Assembly (NCBI GenBank): GCA_040397785.1
Contig: JBBAVI010000002.1
Coordinates: 1 to 64,000, forward strand
From: M3007 sp040397785
GTDB lineage: Bacteria; Bacteroidota; Bacteroidia; Chitinophagales; Saprospiraceae
Direction of reading: 5' to 3'
DNA length: 64,000 nucleotides
This document shows positions 52,874 through 61,477 of the stretch, piece after piece. A model generated the notes under the pieces. The model was not told the origin of the DNA and did not search any database. It was given only the letters and a program-made list of their open reading frames with translations. A program made the position numbers and the translations under genes. Within the stretch, counting starts at the first letter, position 1; every line of letters starts with the position of its first letter.

Positions 52874-53473
52874 ATGCGTATTCTACTGCTCGATAACTAC
52901 GACTCTTTCACCTATAATTTATATGATTATTTGCAGCAAACCGGACATACCTGCTGGGTGGTTCGTAATGATGCGATAAGCATTGATGAATTAGAAAAAA
53001 CTGATTTCCAGGCAATTGTATTATCTCCTGGCCCAAAGCGTCCAGAAGATGCGGGCATAATGCCTGCGGTAATTGCGCAATTCTACTTAAGCAAGCCCAT
53101 CCTGGGTGTTTGTTTAGGTATGCAAGCTTTGGGCATGTTTTTTGGGGCCAAACTGGTGAAAGCCCACGTACCCATGCACGGCAAAACCTCGCTTATTACC
53201 CATCTCCCACATCCAATTTTTGATGATATTCCACCGCAATTTGAGGTAATGCGGTATCATTCACTGGTGTTGGAGTCCTTAAAAGGAACGGATTTGCAAG
53301 CCATTGCAAGCACCGAAGCAGGCGAATTAATGGCTTTACAGCATTGCAGTTTACCTTTGGTAGGGGTACAATTTCATCCGGAATCCATCCTGACACAGTA
53401 TGGGATGAACATGATACAAAATTGGGTTACTTATGCCCAGCAATCAATTGAAAACCATGCAATTACTACATAA
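52874..53473 (+). CDS. aminodeoxychorismate/anthranilate synthase component II
   Basis: 199 residues. A class I glutamine amidotransferase domain with the full triad: the Cys of GVCLGMQA, and the His and Glu of VQFHPES. The LLLDNYDSFTYNLYDYL start is typical of PabA/TrpG, and the SPGPKRPEDAG oxyanion loop matches. It supplies ammonia to PabB or TrpE. PabB is encoded 30 kb away; no trpE is visible. The stop overlaps the downstream aldehyde dehydrogenase start by 17 bases, so it is coupled to an apparently catabolic gene. Confidence 0.92.
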   Translation: MRILLLDNYDSFTYNLYDYLQQTGHTCWVVRNDAISIDELEKTDFQAIVLSPGPKRPEDAGIMPAVIAQFYLSKPILGVCLGMQALGMFFGAKLVKAHVPMHGKTSLITHLPHPIFDDIPPQFEVMRYHSLVLESLKGTDLQAIASTEAGELMALQHCSLPLVGVQFHPESILTQYGMNMIQNWVTYAQQSIENHAITT

Positions 53474-54899
53474 CTACATCAATGGCGTGTTTGTGCCGCC
53501 GCAAGCAGGCCAATATTTAGATAATTACAACCCGGCAACCGGCCAGATATTCAGTCAATTACCTGCTTCGGATTCCAATGATGTGGAAGCGGCCATTGCG
53601 GCGGCGGAAGCGGCTTTTCCTGCTTGGTCCATGACTGCTCCCGAAACCCGACACGATATTTTGCAGGCCATTGCCGATGGTATTTTGCGCAATTTAGATC
53701 GATTGGCCGCCGCTGAAAGCATGGATTCCGGTAAAACCATTGCCACAGCACGTACCATTGACATTCCGAGAGCGGCGCTCAATTTTAAGTTTTTTGCAAC
53801 CGCTTTGATACATTTTGGGTCAGAGAGTTACTACTTGCCTGGCGAAGCAATGAGTTATACGTTACGTCAACCGCTGGGTGTGGTGGCATGTATTGCGCCT
53901 TGGAACCTACCATTGTACCTTTTTACCTGGAAAATTGCCCCTGCGCTGGCGGCGGGTAATTGTGTGGTCGGCAAGCCATCGGAGGTGACACCTTTAACGG
54001 CTGCTATTTTGGGCGAAATATGTACGGAAGCCGGATTGCCTGCAGGGGTGCTCAATATTGTACATGGACTAGGCCCTGTGGCAGGAGCAGCGATGGTAAA
54101 ACACCCCAAGGTAAAAGCCATTTCATTTACAGGAAGCACCCGCGCCGGGGCTGAAATAGCCCGTATTGCCGCACCAATGTTTAAAAAACTTTCCCTCGAA
54201 CTGGGCGGAAAAAATCCTAACCTGATATTTGCCGATTGCGATTACGATAAAATGCTGGAAACAACGGTGCGCTCCTCCTTTAACAATCAGGGCCAAATTT
54301 GTCTTTGTGGATCGCGCATTTATGTGGAAAGGCCATTGTATGAAAAATTTAAAACCGATTTTATTGCACGGGTAAAGGCCCTAAAAGTAGGTAATCCGAG
54401 CGATCCTAACAGTAACCTGGGTGCGGTGGTGAGTAAAATACACTTTGATAAAGTAATGGCTTGTATCGAATTGGCGCAGGAAGAGGGTGGGGTATTGTTG
54501 TGTGGCGGGCATGCTCTGCAGCTTCCTGGTGAAAACGCTGCAGGATGGTTTATTGCACCAACCGTCATCGAAGGCCTGCCGTTGCATTGTCGTACCAATC
54601 AGGAAGAGATTTTTGGGCCGGTTGTGACCTTGCATGCGTTTGATACCGAGGAAGAAGCGATTTTACAAGCCAATGGTACCAATTATGGATTGAGTGCTAC
54701 CCTTTGGACCAATGATTTGGGTCGGTCCCAGCGCATAACCATTGCCTTGCAGGCAGGGATTGTTTGGGTAAATACGTGGATGTTGCGTGATTTGCGCACC
54801 CCATTTGGTGGCGTAAAAAATTCGGGCATTGGTAGAGAAGGCGGCTGGGAAGTATTGCGGTTTTTTACAGAAACTAAAAACGTAACTTACGGCCTATAA
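53457..54899 (+). CDS. 2-aminomuconate 6-semialdehyde dehydrogenase-like (ALDH8-type) aldehyde dehydrogenase
   Basis: 480 residues from the ATG at 53457 (a longer start at 53433 is also open). The ALDH fold is complete: NAD-binding FTGSTRAGAEIA, catalytic Glu in LELGGKNPN (~248) and Cys in GQICLC (~282). The C-terminal block NTWMLRDLRTPFGGVKNSGIGREGG with FFTETKNVT matches the ALDH8A1/aminomuconate-semialdehyde group. The family oxidises 2-aminomuconate semialdehyde (from tryptophan via kynurenine and 3-hydroxyanthranilate) or related muconate semialdehydes. The upstream partner gene overlaps by 17 bases. Confidence 0.82.
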   Translation: MQLLHNYINGVFVPPQAGQYLDNYNPATGQIFSQLPASDSNDVEAAIAAAEAAFPAWSMTAPETRHDILQAIADGILRNLDRLAAAESMDSGKTIATARTIDIPRAALNFKFFATALIHFGSESYYLPGEAMSYTLRQPLGVVACIAPWNLPLYLFTWKIAPALAAGNCVVGKPSEVTPLTAAILGEICTEAGLPAGVLNIVHGLGPVAGAAMVKHPKVKAISFTGSTRAGAEIARIAAPMFKKLSLELGGKNPNLIFADCDYDKMLETTVRSSFNNQGQICLCGSRIYVERPLYEKFKTDFIARVKALKVGNPSDPNSNLGAVVSKIHFDKVMACIELAQEEGGVLLCGGHALQLPGENAAGWFIAPTVIEGLPLHCRTNQEEIFGPVVTLHAFDTEEEAILQANGTNYGLSATLWTNDLGRSQRITIALQAGIVWVNTWMLRDLRTPFGGVKNSGIGREGGWEVLRFFTETKNVTYGL

Positions 54900-54928
54900 T
54901 GACTGTTTATGCACACCGTTTAAAAAAG

Positions 54929-54965
54929 AAATCCCCACTTGGAACTTCCAAGTGGGGATTTTGTA
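54929..54965. terminator. strong terminator after the ALDH gene
   Basis: A perfect 15-bp stem (54929-54943 with 54947-54961) with a 3-base loop, flanked by A and T runs. It lies 29 bases after the ALDH stop and 18 bases before the stop of the convergent gene at 54983, so it can serve both. Confidence 0.9.
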
Positions 54966-54982
54966 TTTCGTATTGTTCTTAA

Positions 54983-55636
54983 TTATTTGCTTTTAACGAG
55001 ATCACCAGTAGAAACTTTATTTGCTTCGATGCGGTTGGTCCATTCAATTTGATCAGGATTTCCTTCAGTCGTCAACTCGATGGTGGTCATATCCAGCAAA
55101 GTAAGGCCGGTTACTTTATTGCCTTTAATGCCAGTTGCACGGTAGTCGTTTGCCCAGTTGATTTTGAACTCTTGAACATTTGCTTTCAGACTTTCGTCGA
55201 TGGTAGCAACAGTCAACATAGAAGAATTTGAACCAGCAACGAAATGTGTTCCGATGTAATTTCCTGTCTTGTCAAAAACACTGATACTGTATGTTTTGGT
55301 ACCGCGTGTCAAACCGCGTGCAATATTGTAAAGTACCGCGTAGTATTCTTTGGTTTCGAAGGATGCTACTGGTTCCGGGCGAACAGGCATGCTGCTGAAT
55401 TGAGCGCTGTGCTCCAGTTCAGGAAGGTATTCGTAAAACTCCCAAGACAATGGTGCTGATTTTGCAGCAACACCGCTTTCCAATTGAACCTGCATTTCCT
55501 GTGCGTTAAAAGTATAAGGCAAAGAAGCAGTTGGGAACTGGTTTAAAAATTCCCGAAAGTTGGGAGTTTGTGCGTTCACGCTGATCACTGTAAAAACAAG
55601 AAAGAAAAGCGTTGATATGGAAAAAGACAGTTTCAT
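54983..55636 (-). CDS. secreted hypothetical protein
   Basis: 217 residues from the ATG at 55636, which starts a signal peptide (FSISTLFFLVFTVISVNAQ). A longer frame to 55684 was rejected because it lacks a signal. The mature part is mixed alpha/beta with a conserved-looking core (YYAVLYNIARGLTRGTKTYSISVFD). No T9SS sorting domain, no lipobox. Function unknown, likely periplasmic. It is followed convergently by the ALDH terminator. Confidence 0.6.
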   Translation of the reverse strand: MKLSFSISTLFFLVFTVISVNAQTPNFREFLNQFPTASLPYTFNAQEMQVQLESGVAAKSAPLSWEFYEYLPELEHSAQFSSMPVRPEPVASFETKEYYAVLYNIARGLTRGTKTYSISVFDKTGNYIGTHFVAGSNSSMLTVATIDESLKANVQEFKINWANDYRATGIKGNKVTGLTLLDMTTIELTTEGNPDQIEWTNRIEANKVSTGDLVKSK

Positions 55637-55987
55637 ATTCTGGTCGGCTGATGGTTGATTAGATAGTGTGTGCTTGATTACCAAGGAAATGGTTGTTTTG
55701 TTTTATTTTTCGGTTCTGCATTATAATATGCAAGGAGCATGCCAGTTTTTGAGATGCCTAAAAGTTTTTTCGAAAAAAAACAAAACCAGGTAAATTTCCG
55801 TGTAAAAAGTACATGATGATGTGGTTTTGTAACCTGGATTTGGTAGTACCAAGCAGGCTAAAAAAAATAATAATTGAAAAATGGAAAGGAGAAAACGACG
55901 GGCTGCAACATGCCGCAGCAGCGACTTCAGCGGATCGAGCCTGAAAAAAGGAAATCAAATCCAGCAAAAATCGCACCAGTTTTAGTT

Positions 55988-56022
55988 AAAAAAACCCCTT
56001 GCCGACCTTCGGGTCGACAAGG
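55988..56022 (-). terminator. intrinsic terminator of a small minus-strand unit
   Basis: An 11-bp stem with one mismatch (55997-56007 with 56012-56022) and a tetraloop (TTCG on the plus strand, CGAA on the minus strand) is followed, on the minus strand, by GG and seven T. No annotated gene ends nearby, so it must serve a short transcript. Confidence 0.7.
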
Positions 56023-56053
56023 TAAGGCAGGTATTATGGCGTCGCGGTAAAAA

Positions 56054-56173
56054 CTAGTTGGGAGGGTCGTCTGTATGGACGAACGAGGAGGGCATTAAAC
56101 TTGAACAGGTAGAAGGCAGGAGGTGGCGGCGGCAGGGATTAGGCCGCAGCATCGGTGCTTGGGTGGTTTCCAT
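56054..56173 (-). CDS. possible 39-residue small ORF in a short transcription unit
   Basis: An ATG at 56173 opens 39 codons ending with TAG at 56054. The peptide is Pro/Cys/Thr/Ser-rich (starting METTQAPMLRPNPC). Downstream lies a strong terminator 32 bases away. Upstream, a CATCTTTG box (one change from TAnnTTTG) lies about 40 bases before the ATG on the same strand. The stretch is more GC-rich than its surroundings. It could be a true small protein or the transcript may be a non-coding RNA; no known RNA family is recognised. The remaining intergenic sequence (55637-55980 and 56230-56424) shows nothing else. Confidence 0.3.
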   Translation of the reverse strand: METTQAPMLRPNPCRRHLLPSTCSSLMPSSFVHTDDPPN

Positions 56174-56424
56174 TGTTGATTATTGGTTTTGAAATAAATT
56201 TAAGGGACTGCAAAGATGAAATATTTTTTCAATACAAGTGTGTTAAGATTATTGTTTATGTATAAATTTAACAAATAAAAAAGCCCGCAGTATGTTGCAT
56301 CATCTAATTAACTGGTATAAGTGGCAATTTAAATAAAAAAAACGCCATTTATCATCGTTTAACCGAATTGCAAAAAAAACTGCAGGCTTACAGGTACACT
56401 TTGTATATTGTTTTAATCAGACGC

Positions 56425-57453
56425 TTACGCGGTTTTTTTCGCTTTCGAAGCTTTACCTGTTTTTTTAGGTTTTTCCGCTTCCACTCCCTGATCGGGTAAA
56501 ATAGGCAAGTTGCCTGCCACTGCATCCGAAACATAGGTACCCCAAGTAAGGTTGTTAGCGCCTTCTTTGTGGGTCTGCGCTTTTTCAATCGCCAGCAAAG
56601 CAGCATGTTCTACCACCCATTCAAAATTTTCTTCCCCTACTGAAGCCACATCTGCATCCGGTGCAGGATTGCAGAAGTCGATGGCGTAAGGCACCCCGTC
56701 GCTGATTGCAAACTCTACCGTGTTGAAGTCATAACCCAGGGCGCTGTTGATACGCAATACATAATCCTCCATTTCAGCCCGTTTTTCTTTCGACACTTTG
56801 TGGTCGGCTACATAACGGAGATGGTGCGGATTGCGTGGCTCATAATCCATGATGCGGATATATTTTCCACCCAGCGAATAGCAACGGAAGTATGCATCGA
56901 ATTCGATGGCTTCCTGCAACAGCATAACCAAGGTGTTGGTTTCGTTGTACGCAGCGAAAAACTCATCAAAATTATGGATTTTATATACGTTTTTCCAACC
57001 TCCGCCAGAGTGTGGCTTCATAAATAATGGGAATCCACCCAGGTATTCAATCATTTTTTCCCAATCCAAAGGGTATTTCATGTTGCGAAAACTCTGCGCC
57101 GTGGTGTCTGGCGGCATTTGTTTGGAAGGCAACAAAATGGTACGTGGAACGGGCATGCCAATTTTAGTAGACAAACAGTTGTTGAAAAACTTCTCATCTG
57201 CACTCCACCAAAACGGGTTGTTCAATACCGCCGTGCCATTCAAGGCAGCGTTTTTCAAATAAGCACGATAAAACGGAACATCCTGACTAATCCGATCAAA
57301 AAGAACGGCATATGACGTAGGATCTCCCTGAATCAGCTCATCCACCAAGGCTTGTTCGGCGTGTATGCCCTTTACATTTTTGGAGTTTACTCTTTCTACT
57401 AAAGCTTCGGGAAAGGAGCTTTCCTTCCCGTGCAGGATTCCGATTTTTTTCAT
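56425..57453 (-). CDS. ATP-grasp family protein with Lys-rich tail
   Basis: 342 residues. An ATP-grasp carboxylate-amine ligase fold is visible: the FPLFMKPHSGGGWKNVYKI loop (ATP binding) and the acidic metal-binding pair in FNTVEFAISDGVPYAIDFCNPAP (Glu, then Asp-Phe-Cys-Asn-Pro). The last ~20 residues are Lys/Ala-rich (KPKKTGKASKAKK), an unusual basic tail. Substrates are unknown; such proteins often ligate amino acids to carboxylates. No partner ligase or nearby biosynthetic gene is adjacent. Cytosolic. Confidence 0.75.
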   Translation of the reverse strand: MKKIGILHGKESSFPEALVERVNSKNVKGIHAEQALVDELIQGDPTSYAVLFDRISQDVPFYRAYLKNAALNGTAVLNNPFWWSADEKFFNNCLSTKIGMPVPRTILLPSKQMPPDTTAQSFRNMKYPLDWEKMIEYLGGFPLFMKPHSGGGWKNVYKIHNFDEFFAAYNETNTLVMLLQEAIEFDAYFRCYSLGGKYIRIMDYEPRNPHHLRYVADHKVSKEKRAEMEDYVLRINSALGYDFNTVEFAISDGVPYAIDFCNPAPDADVASVGEENFEWVVEHAALLAIEKAQTHKEGANNLTWGTYVSDAVAGNLPILPDQGVEAEKPKKTGKASKAKKTA

Positions 57454-57573
57454 GCTTGATTTAATTGGTTAAATGCTGTGTTTAAATAGAACACTTGGTA
57501 TAGCCCAAGCGTCGTCTGTACGAGACAGCGACAAAACTACTCAAAAGTGTATTTCTACCAAATTTTAACGCAA

Positions 57574-58095
57574 TTAATAATCTATGGTCGGTAGTAACAT
57601 ATGGTCTTCTTTTTTATTGCCAACAATGATGTGGAGGGTGTCTAATTGTACCTCCTGGCCGTCATATTTTGCATAAAGTGTGACGTAACTACTACCTGGA
57701 CGCTTAAAAATATGCTGTACCGACCCATTCACAAAAGCTTTGCGTGGCGTGCCATCGCCCAAATCCATTTCGTACACAGCACCTTGGCTAAATTTACTCA
57801 TTAAAAATCGAAATGATTTGTACGCTTCCGGGTTTTCGCTAGTCCGCAATAATTCACCGGGGATCTTTTGTAACGGTGCAGAGGCTGCTTCACTAACCTG
57901 ATTTTGGTTTTCTGCCTGCACCAAGGCGCGGTTGCCCAAACGATTGGAAGGACTTTTGCGCGAGAACTGAAGCAATGCAAGGCCCGATAATCCAATGACC
58001 GCAACAATGATCAGTATGATGGTTTCCCGCTGGTTTCCTTTTGGATACACGATAGAAGTATTTTTAATGTCCTGATTAAGCGCGTCTTTTGACAT
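57574..58095 (-). CDS. membrane-anchored protein with PKD-like domain
   Basis: 173 residues. A cytosolic N-terminus (~1-22) precedes one membrane helix (~25-43, IILIIVAVIGLSGLALLQF). The periplasmic part ends in a PKD-like segment (~105-165) with YEMDLGDGTPRKAF (the D-GDG turn) and HIFKRPGSSYVTLYAKY. The family is not known. It lies 120 bases upstream of the ATP-grasp gene on the same strand; the gap has no terminator, so they may be co-transcribed. Confidence 0.6.
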   Translation of the reverse strand: MSKDALNQDIKNTSIVYPKGNQRETIILIIVAVIGLSGLALLQFSRKSPSNRLGNRALVQAENQNQVSEAASAPLQKIPGELLRTSENPEAYKSFRFLMSKFSQGAVYEMDLGDGTPRKAFVNGSVQHIFKRPGSSYVTLYAKYDGQEVQLDTLHIIVGNKKEDHMLLPTIDY

Positions 58096-58255
58096 GTCAA
58101 CCCGTTGTTTTATCCTAAAAATTAAATGTAAAGGTACTAAAATGTGTTTTTACTCCTAACTATTCCGCCAATTTCGCTGTTTCATTCCTTATTGTAAGGC
58201 GCTTCCTTTCTGGGGAGGTTTGCTTTTTATCCAAAAATTCCAGGTAATCACACGC

Positions 58256-58263
58256 TACCTTTG
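58256..58263 (+). promoter_or_regulatory. -7 box for the radical SAM gene
   Basis: TACCTTTG matches TAnnTTTG and ends 4 bases before the ATG at 58268, so the transcript should be leaderless. Confidence 0.6.
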
Positions 58264-58267
58264 ACTT

Positions 58268-59290
58268 ATGAAACTCTTTATCAACGACAGCTTCAATTTT
58301 ATTTCCAAATTGCGGGTAAGGCGCATCCTAAATTTTGCCAAGGTTATTGCCTCTTTTTACCTCACACAATGGCTAAGGCGCCCAATTCAATGGGGTTTGC
58401 CGGTCACCATCAGCATCGAACCAACCACGGCTTGTAATTTGCGTTGCCCGGAATGTCCTTCTGGTTTGCGGTCTTTTTCGAGAGAAACAGGCAATTTGAA
58501 GGAGGATTTTTTTCGCCGCACCGTGGATGAATTGCACCGGGAGTTGTTTTACCTCATTTTTTACTTTCAAGGCGAGCCCTACATCAATCCGAAGTTTCTG
58601 GATATGGTGCAATATGCACATAAAAAGCACATTTTTACCACCACCAGTACCAATGGCCATTTCCTAAACGACGAAAATGCACGCAAAACAGTGGAATCGG
58701 GCCTGGATCGCCTCATTATTTCGGTAGATGGCACCACTCAGGATACTTACGAACAATACCGCATCGGCGGTAATCTGGAGCATGTGCTACAAGGCGCACG
58801 CAATGTGGTGAAATGGAAAAAACAACTCAAATCCCGGCATCCACACATCATTTTTCAGTTCCTGGTGGTGCGACCCAACGAACATCAGATTCCGGAAATT
58901 TACAAACTGGCGCGCGAAATCGGGGTAGATGAGGTGAGATTAAAAACCGCACAAGTGTATGATTATGAAGGCGGTAATGCACTTATTCCCACCATCGATC
59001 GCTATGCACGGTACCGCCAACAAGACGATGGCACCTGGAAAGTAAAACATACCCTGTACAACCATTGCTGGAAACTCTGGCACGCCTGCGTGATCACCTG
59101 GGACGGCCTGGTGGTACCCTGTTGTTTTGACAAAGATGCTGTGCACCGCTTGGGCGACCTGAAAAATACGCCTTTTCGGGACTTATGGCAGGGCAAGGCC
59201 TATCAACAATTCAGAACGGATCTTTTAAAAGGCCGGGATCAAATTGATATTTGCCAAAATTGCACTGAAGGTTGCACCGTTTGGGCCTAA
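58268..59290 (+). CDS. radical SAM protein with SPASM-like C-terminus
   Basis: 340 residues. The radical SAM cluster motif is CNLRCPEC (CX3CX2C, near residue 56), followed by the GEPYINP region and ISVDGTT. The C-terminal part has cysteines in a SPASM-like arrangement (HACVITWDGLVVPCCFD and ICQNCTEGC), which bind an additional Fe-S cluster. Such proteins modify peptides or small molecules, often RiPP maturation. No small precursor peptide is visible next to it, so the substrate is unknown. It overlaps the convergent amidohydrolase gene by 4 bases. Confidence 0.85.
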   Translation: MKLFINDSFNFISKLRVRRILNFAKVIASFYLTQWLRRPIQWGLPVTISIEPTTACNLRCPECPSGLRSFSRETGNLKEDFFRRTVDELHRELFYLIFYFQGEPYINPKFLDMVQYAHKKHIFTTTSTNGHFLNDENARKTVESGLDRLIISVDGTTQDTYEQYRIGGNLEHVLQGARNVVKWKKQLKSRHPHIIFQFLVVRPNEHQIPEIYKLAREIGVDEVRLKTAQVYDYEGGNALIPTIDRYARYRQQDDGTWKVKHTLYNHCWKLWHACVITWDGLVVPCCFDKDAVHRLGDLKNTPFRDLWQGKAYQQFRTDLLKGRDQIDICQNCTEGCTVWA

Positions 59291-60567
59291 TCCAGGTAAA
59301 TGTTCCCGTCTTTCATCACAAATAAGATCTTCTGCATCGCAGTGATATCATCAAACGGATTGCCTTTGACAGCGATCAAATCCGCCAGTTTTCCGGGCTC
59401 GATGGTGCCAATCTTATCTTGTAGACGCAACATAATGGCCGCTTCGCGGGTAGCCGATGCCAAAATATCGCGGTTGCGCATGCCTGCATCCGCCATAAAT
59501 TTAAATTCCAATCCGTTTTGGCCATGTGGGTATACACCCGCATCGGTTCCAAAGGCTATTTTTACCCCTTTTTTATACGCACGGCTAAGGGTTTCCTGAA
59601 TTTTGGGACCGATGTCTTCTGCTTTTTTACGCACAACATCCGGGAAAAATCCCTTGGCAAATTTGGCGCTGTCGCTTACGGCCCAGCCTGCGGTCAGGGT
59701 GGGTACATACCAGGTCTCTTTTTTCACCATCAATTCCATCGTACTATCACTCATAAAAGTACCGTGCTCAATGGTGCGCACCCCGGCTATAACTGCACGG
59801 CGCATGCCTTCATCGCCGTGTGCATGTGCCGCTACATCAATACCGAGATCGCGGGCGGTTTTAACAATCGTAACTAATTCATCTTCACCATAATGCGGCA
59901 ATCGGCCATCGCGCGCGAGGCTCAACACGCCACCCGTGGCACATACTTTGATCCAGTCTGCCCCGTGTTTTACCTGGGTCCGCACCGCCAAACGGCACGC
60001 ATCTGGTCCATCTGCAATGCCTATTTCCGGTCCTGGTGGATCGAATAAATCCCAGCGTGTACCGGTTGACTGGTCGCCATGACCACCCGTAATGCTCAAT
60101 ACATGTCCTGCAGTCAGGATGCGTGGCCCAAGCGCCCAGCCACTGTTAATGGCATTGCGCAGGGAAATATTAATGCCATTGCCGCCCAAGTCGCGCACGG
60201 TCGTAAATCCGGCCTCCAAGGTGCGTTTTGCATATATAGCAGCGCGGAATGCGACATCGGCATCGTTAAAAATGTATTTTTCGTTGTATGAATTGCGACT
60301 TTGCTCCCATTCGAGGTGTACGTGGCAATCAATCAGGCCAGGAAGCACCGTTTTGTCCTTTAAATCAATGACTTGCGTTCCTGCCGGTGCTTGTAAATAC
60401 CCTTTTTCAATGCGTTGAATTTTATTTTGTACCACCACCAGGGTAACGGCTGTTTGTGGGTTGGCACCATTTTGCATAGTAAGCAGGGTGCCACAATGCA
60501 GGTACGATGTCTGCGCCTGCGCACCTATCCATGTGAGCAGGCATAAGAAAAACAAGATTTTAGGCAT
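59287..60567 (-). CDS. secreted amidohydrolase (imidazolonepropionase/prolidase-like)
   Basis: 426 residues. A signal peptide (FFLCLLTWIGAQAQ) is followed by the metallo-dependent hydrolase barrel with ligands LIDCHVHLEW (HxH), the Lys region ATGGV, HAHGDEGMRRAV (His), TIEHGTFMS (His) and FGTDAGVYPHG (Asp). Family members cleave C-terminal-proline or other dipeptides, or hydrolyse cyclic amides; substrate unknown. It probably acts in the periplasm. It is last of a likely three-gene run with the DUF1460 and CNT genes, 11 bases after the former. Confidence 0.88.
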   Translation of the reverse strand: MPKILFFLCLLTWIGAQAQTSYLHCGTLLTMQNGANPQTAVTLVVVQNKIQRIEKGYLQAPAGTQVIDLKDKTVLPGLIDCHVHLEWEQSRNSYNEKYIFNDADVAFRAAIYAKRTLEAGFTTVRDLGGNGINISLRNAINSGWALGPRILTAGHVLSITGGHGDQSTGTRWDLFDPPGPEIGIADGPDACRLAVRTQVKHGADWIKVCATGGVLSLARDGRLPHYGEDELVTIVKTARDLGIDVAAHAHGDEGMRRAVIAGVRTIEHGTFMSDSTMELMVKKETWYVPTLTAGWAVSDSAKFAKGFFPDVVRKKAEDIGPKIQETLSRAYKKGVKIAFGTDAGVYPHGQNGLEFKFMADAGMRNRDILASATREAAIMLRLQDKIGTIEPGKLADLIAVKGNPFDDITAMQKILFVMKDGNIYLD

Positions 60568-60578
60568 ATTCTTTATTT

Positions 60579-61451
60579 TTAATTATTTAGTCGTAAAACA
60601 ATGATACCCGATTGACCCTTTTGGCCTTTCATGTATTCGGCAAGCGGTTGTCCGGAAATGATGGCTTTTCGGTGTAAAGAAGAGGCATGTAATAGGTGAA
60701 TCCGCCCATTCTGACGCACGGCAAAACCTTCATGTGAAATATCCAGCCCGCGTTTCGTGGAGGTTAATAACAACAAATCCCCTTCCTGAATCAGGTGTTC
60801 GATGGATTTAATTTTTGCTTTTGGGATAAAATACCAAGGATGCGCTGATACCCTTTTTTCAGACAATTGAATGGATTTCAAGGCATTGGATTCCCTGATT
60901 TTTGGGTATTTGTCCGCATGAAGCGATATGTAATTGATTTCTTTATTGAAAGGTACACCACCAAATGATTGGGTTAAATCGCGCAGAAAACCCAGTTGCT
61001 GGGCCTGAATGACCCAACCCGTAAAATAGTGTATACGCGATCCATAGCCTTTGATGACGCCACCCCAATACCGCAATTGTTGTACATAATGCCGATACGT
61101 TTCAAAATTTCCCTGATCTTTGCTCGTTAGTGCGATCGCAAGGCTATTTTCCACCAATGTCCAACAGTCTAGTGCAAGCAGGTTAATGACCAAGCGTTCA
61201 CTTGGATGAATATCAAGTGTGCCAGATATATAAGGCGTTCGCAGGAAAGATCTTGCGATGGCCAGTGTTTTTTGCGCCAAGTTGCCTCCGCTTGCGGCAA
61301 TGTTGTATTTTTCGAGGAAAATCAGGGAGTCCTGTTTCCCAAATACATTGCTCCAACTGGAAAGGAGGTTTGCTTCCATTCGGGTGCCCAAACACAACAC
61401 CAAACAGGTGCACAAAAGGCGCGATTGAAGATACAAACAGGAGCGAACCAT
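60579..61451 (-). CDS. DUF1460 / N-acetylmuramoyl-L-alanine amidase-like protein
   Basis: 290 residues. The hydrophobic N-terminus is likely a signal or anchor. The domain shows the Cys of LALDCWTLVENS (nucleophile, NlpC/P60-like), the fixed segment YGSRIHYFTGWV, the ISHEGFAV His and LLHASSL. The family includes peptidoglycan-recycling amidases in Bacteroidota. It lies between the nucleoside transporter (26 bases) and the amidohydrolase (11 bases) genes, suggesting an operon whose common theme may be scavenging of cell-wall or nucleoside breakdown products. Confidence 0.82.
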   Translation of the reverse strand: MVRSCLYLQSRLLCTCLVLCLGTRMEANLLSSWSNVFGKQDSLIFLEKYNIAASGGNLAQKTLAIARSFLRTPYISGTLDIHPSERLVINLLALDCWTLVENSLAIALTSKDQGNFETYRHYVQQLRYWGGVIKGYGSRIHYFTGWVIQAQQLGFLRDLTQSFGGVPFNKEINYISLHADKYPKIRESNALKSIQLSEKRVSAHPWYFIPKAKIKSIEHLIQEGDLLLLTSTKRGLDISHEGFAVRQNGRIHLLHASSLHRKAIISGQPLAEYMKGQKGQSGIIVLRLNN

Positions 61452-61477
61452 GCAGTTTTTATTTTCAGTAAAAATTT

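Noticed and set aside
55758..55976. Minus-strand 72-codon ORF downstream of the small unit
   Set aside because: Composition is low-complexity Phe/Ser-rich, there is no promoter and the region is a typical A/T-rich intergenic stretch; no function supported.
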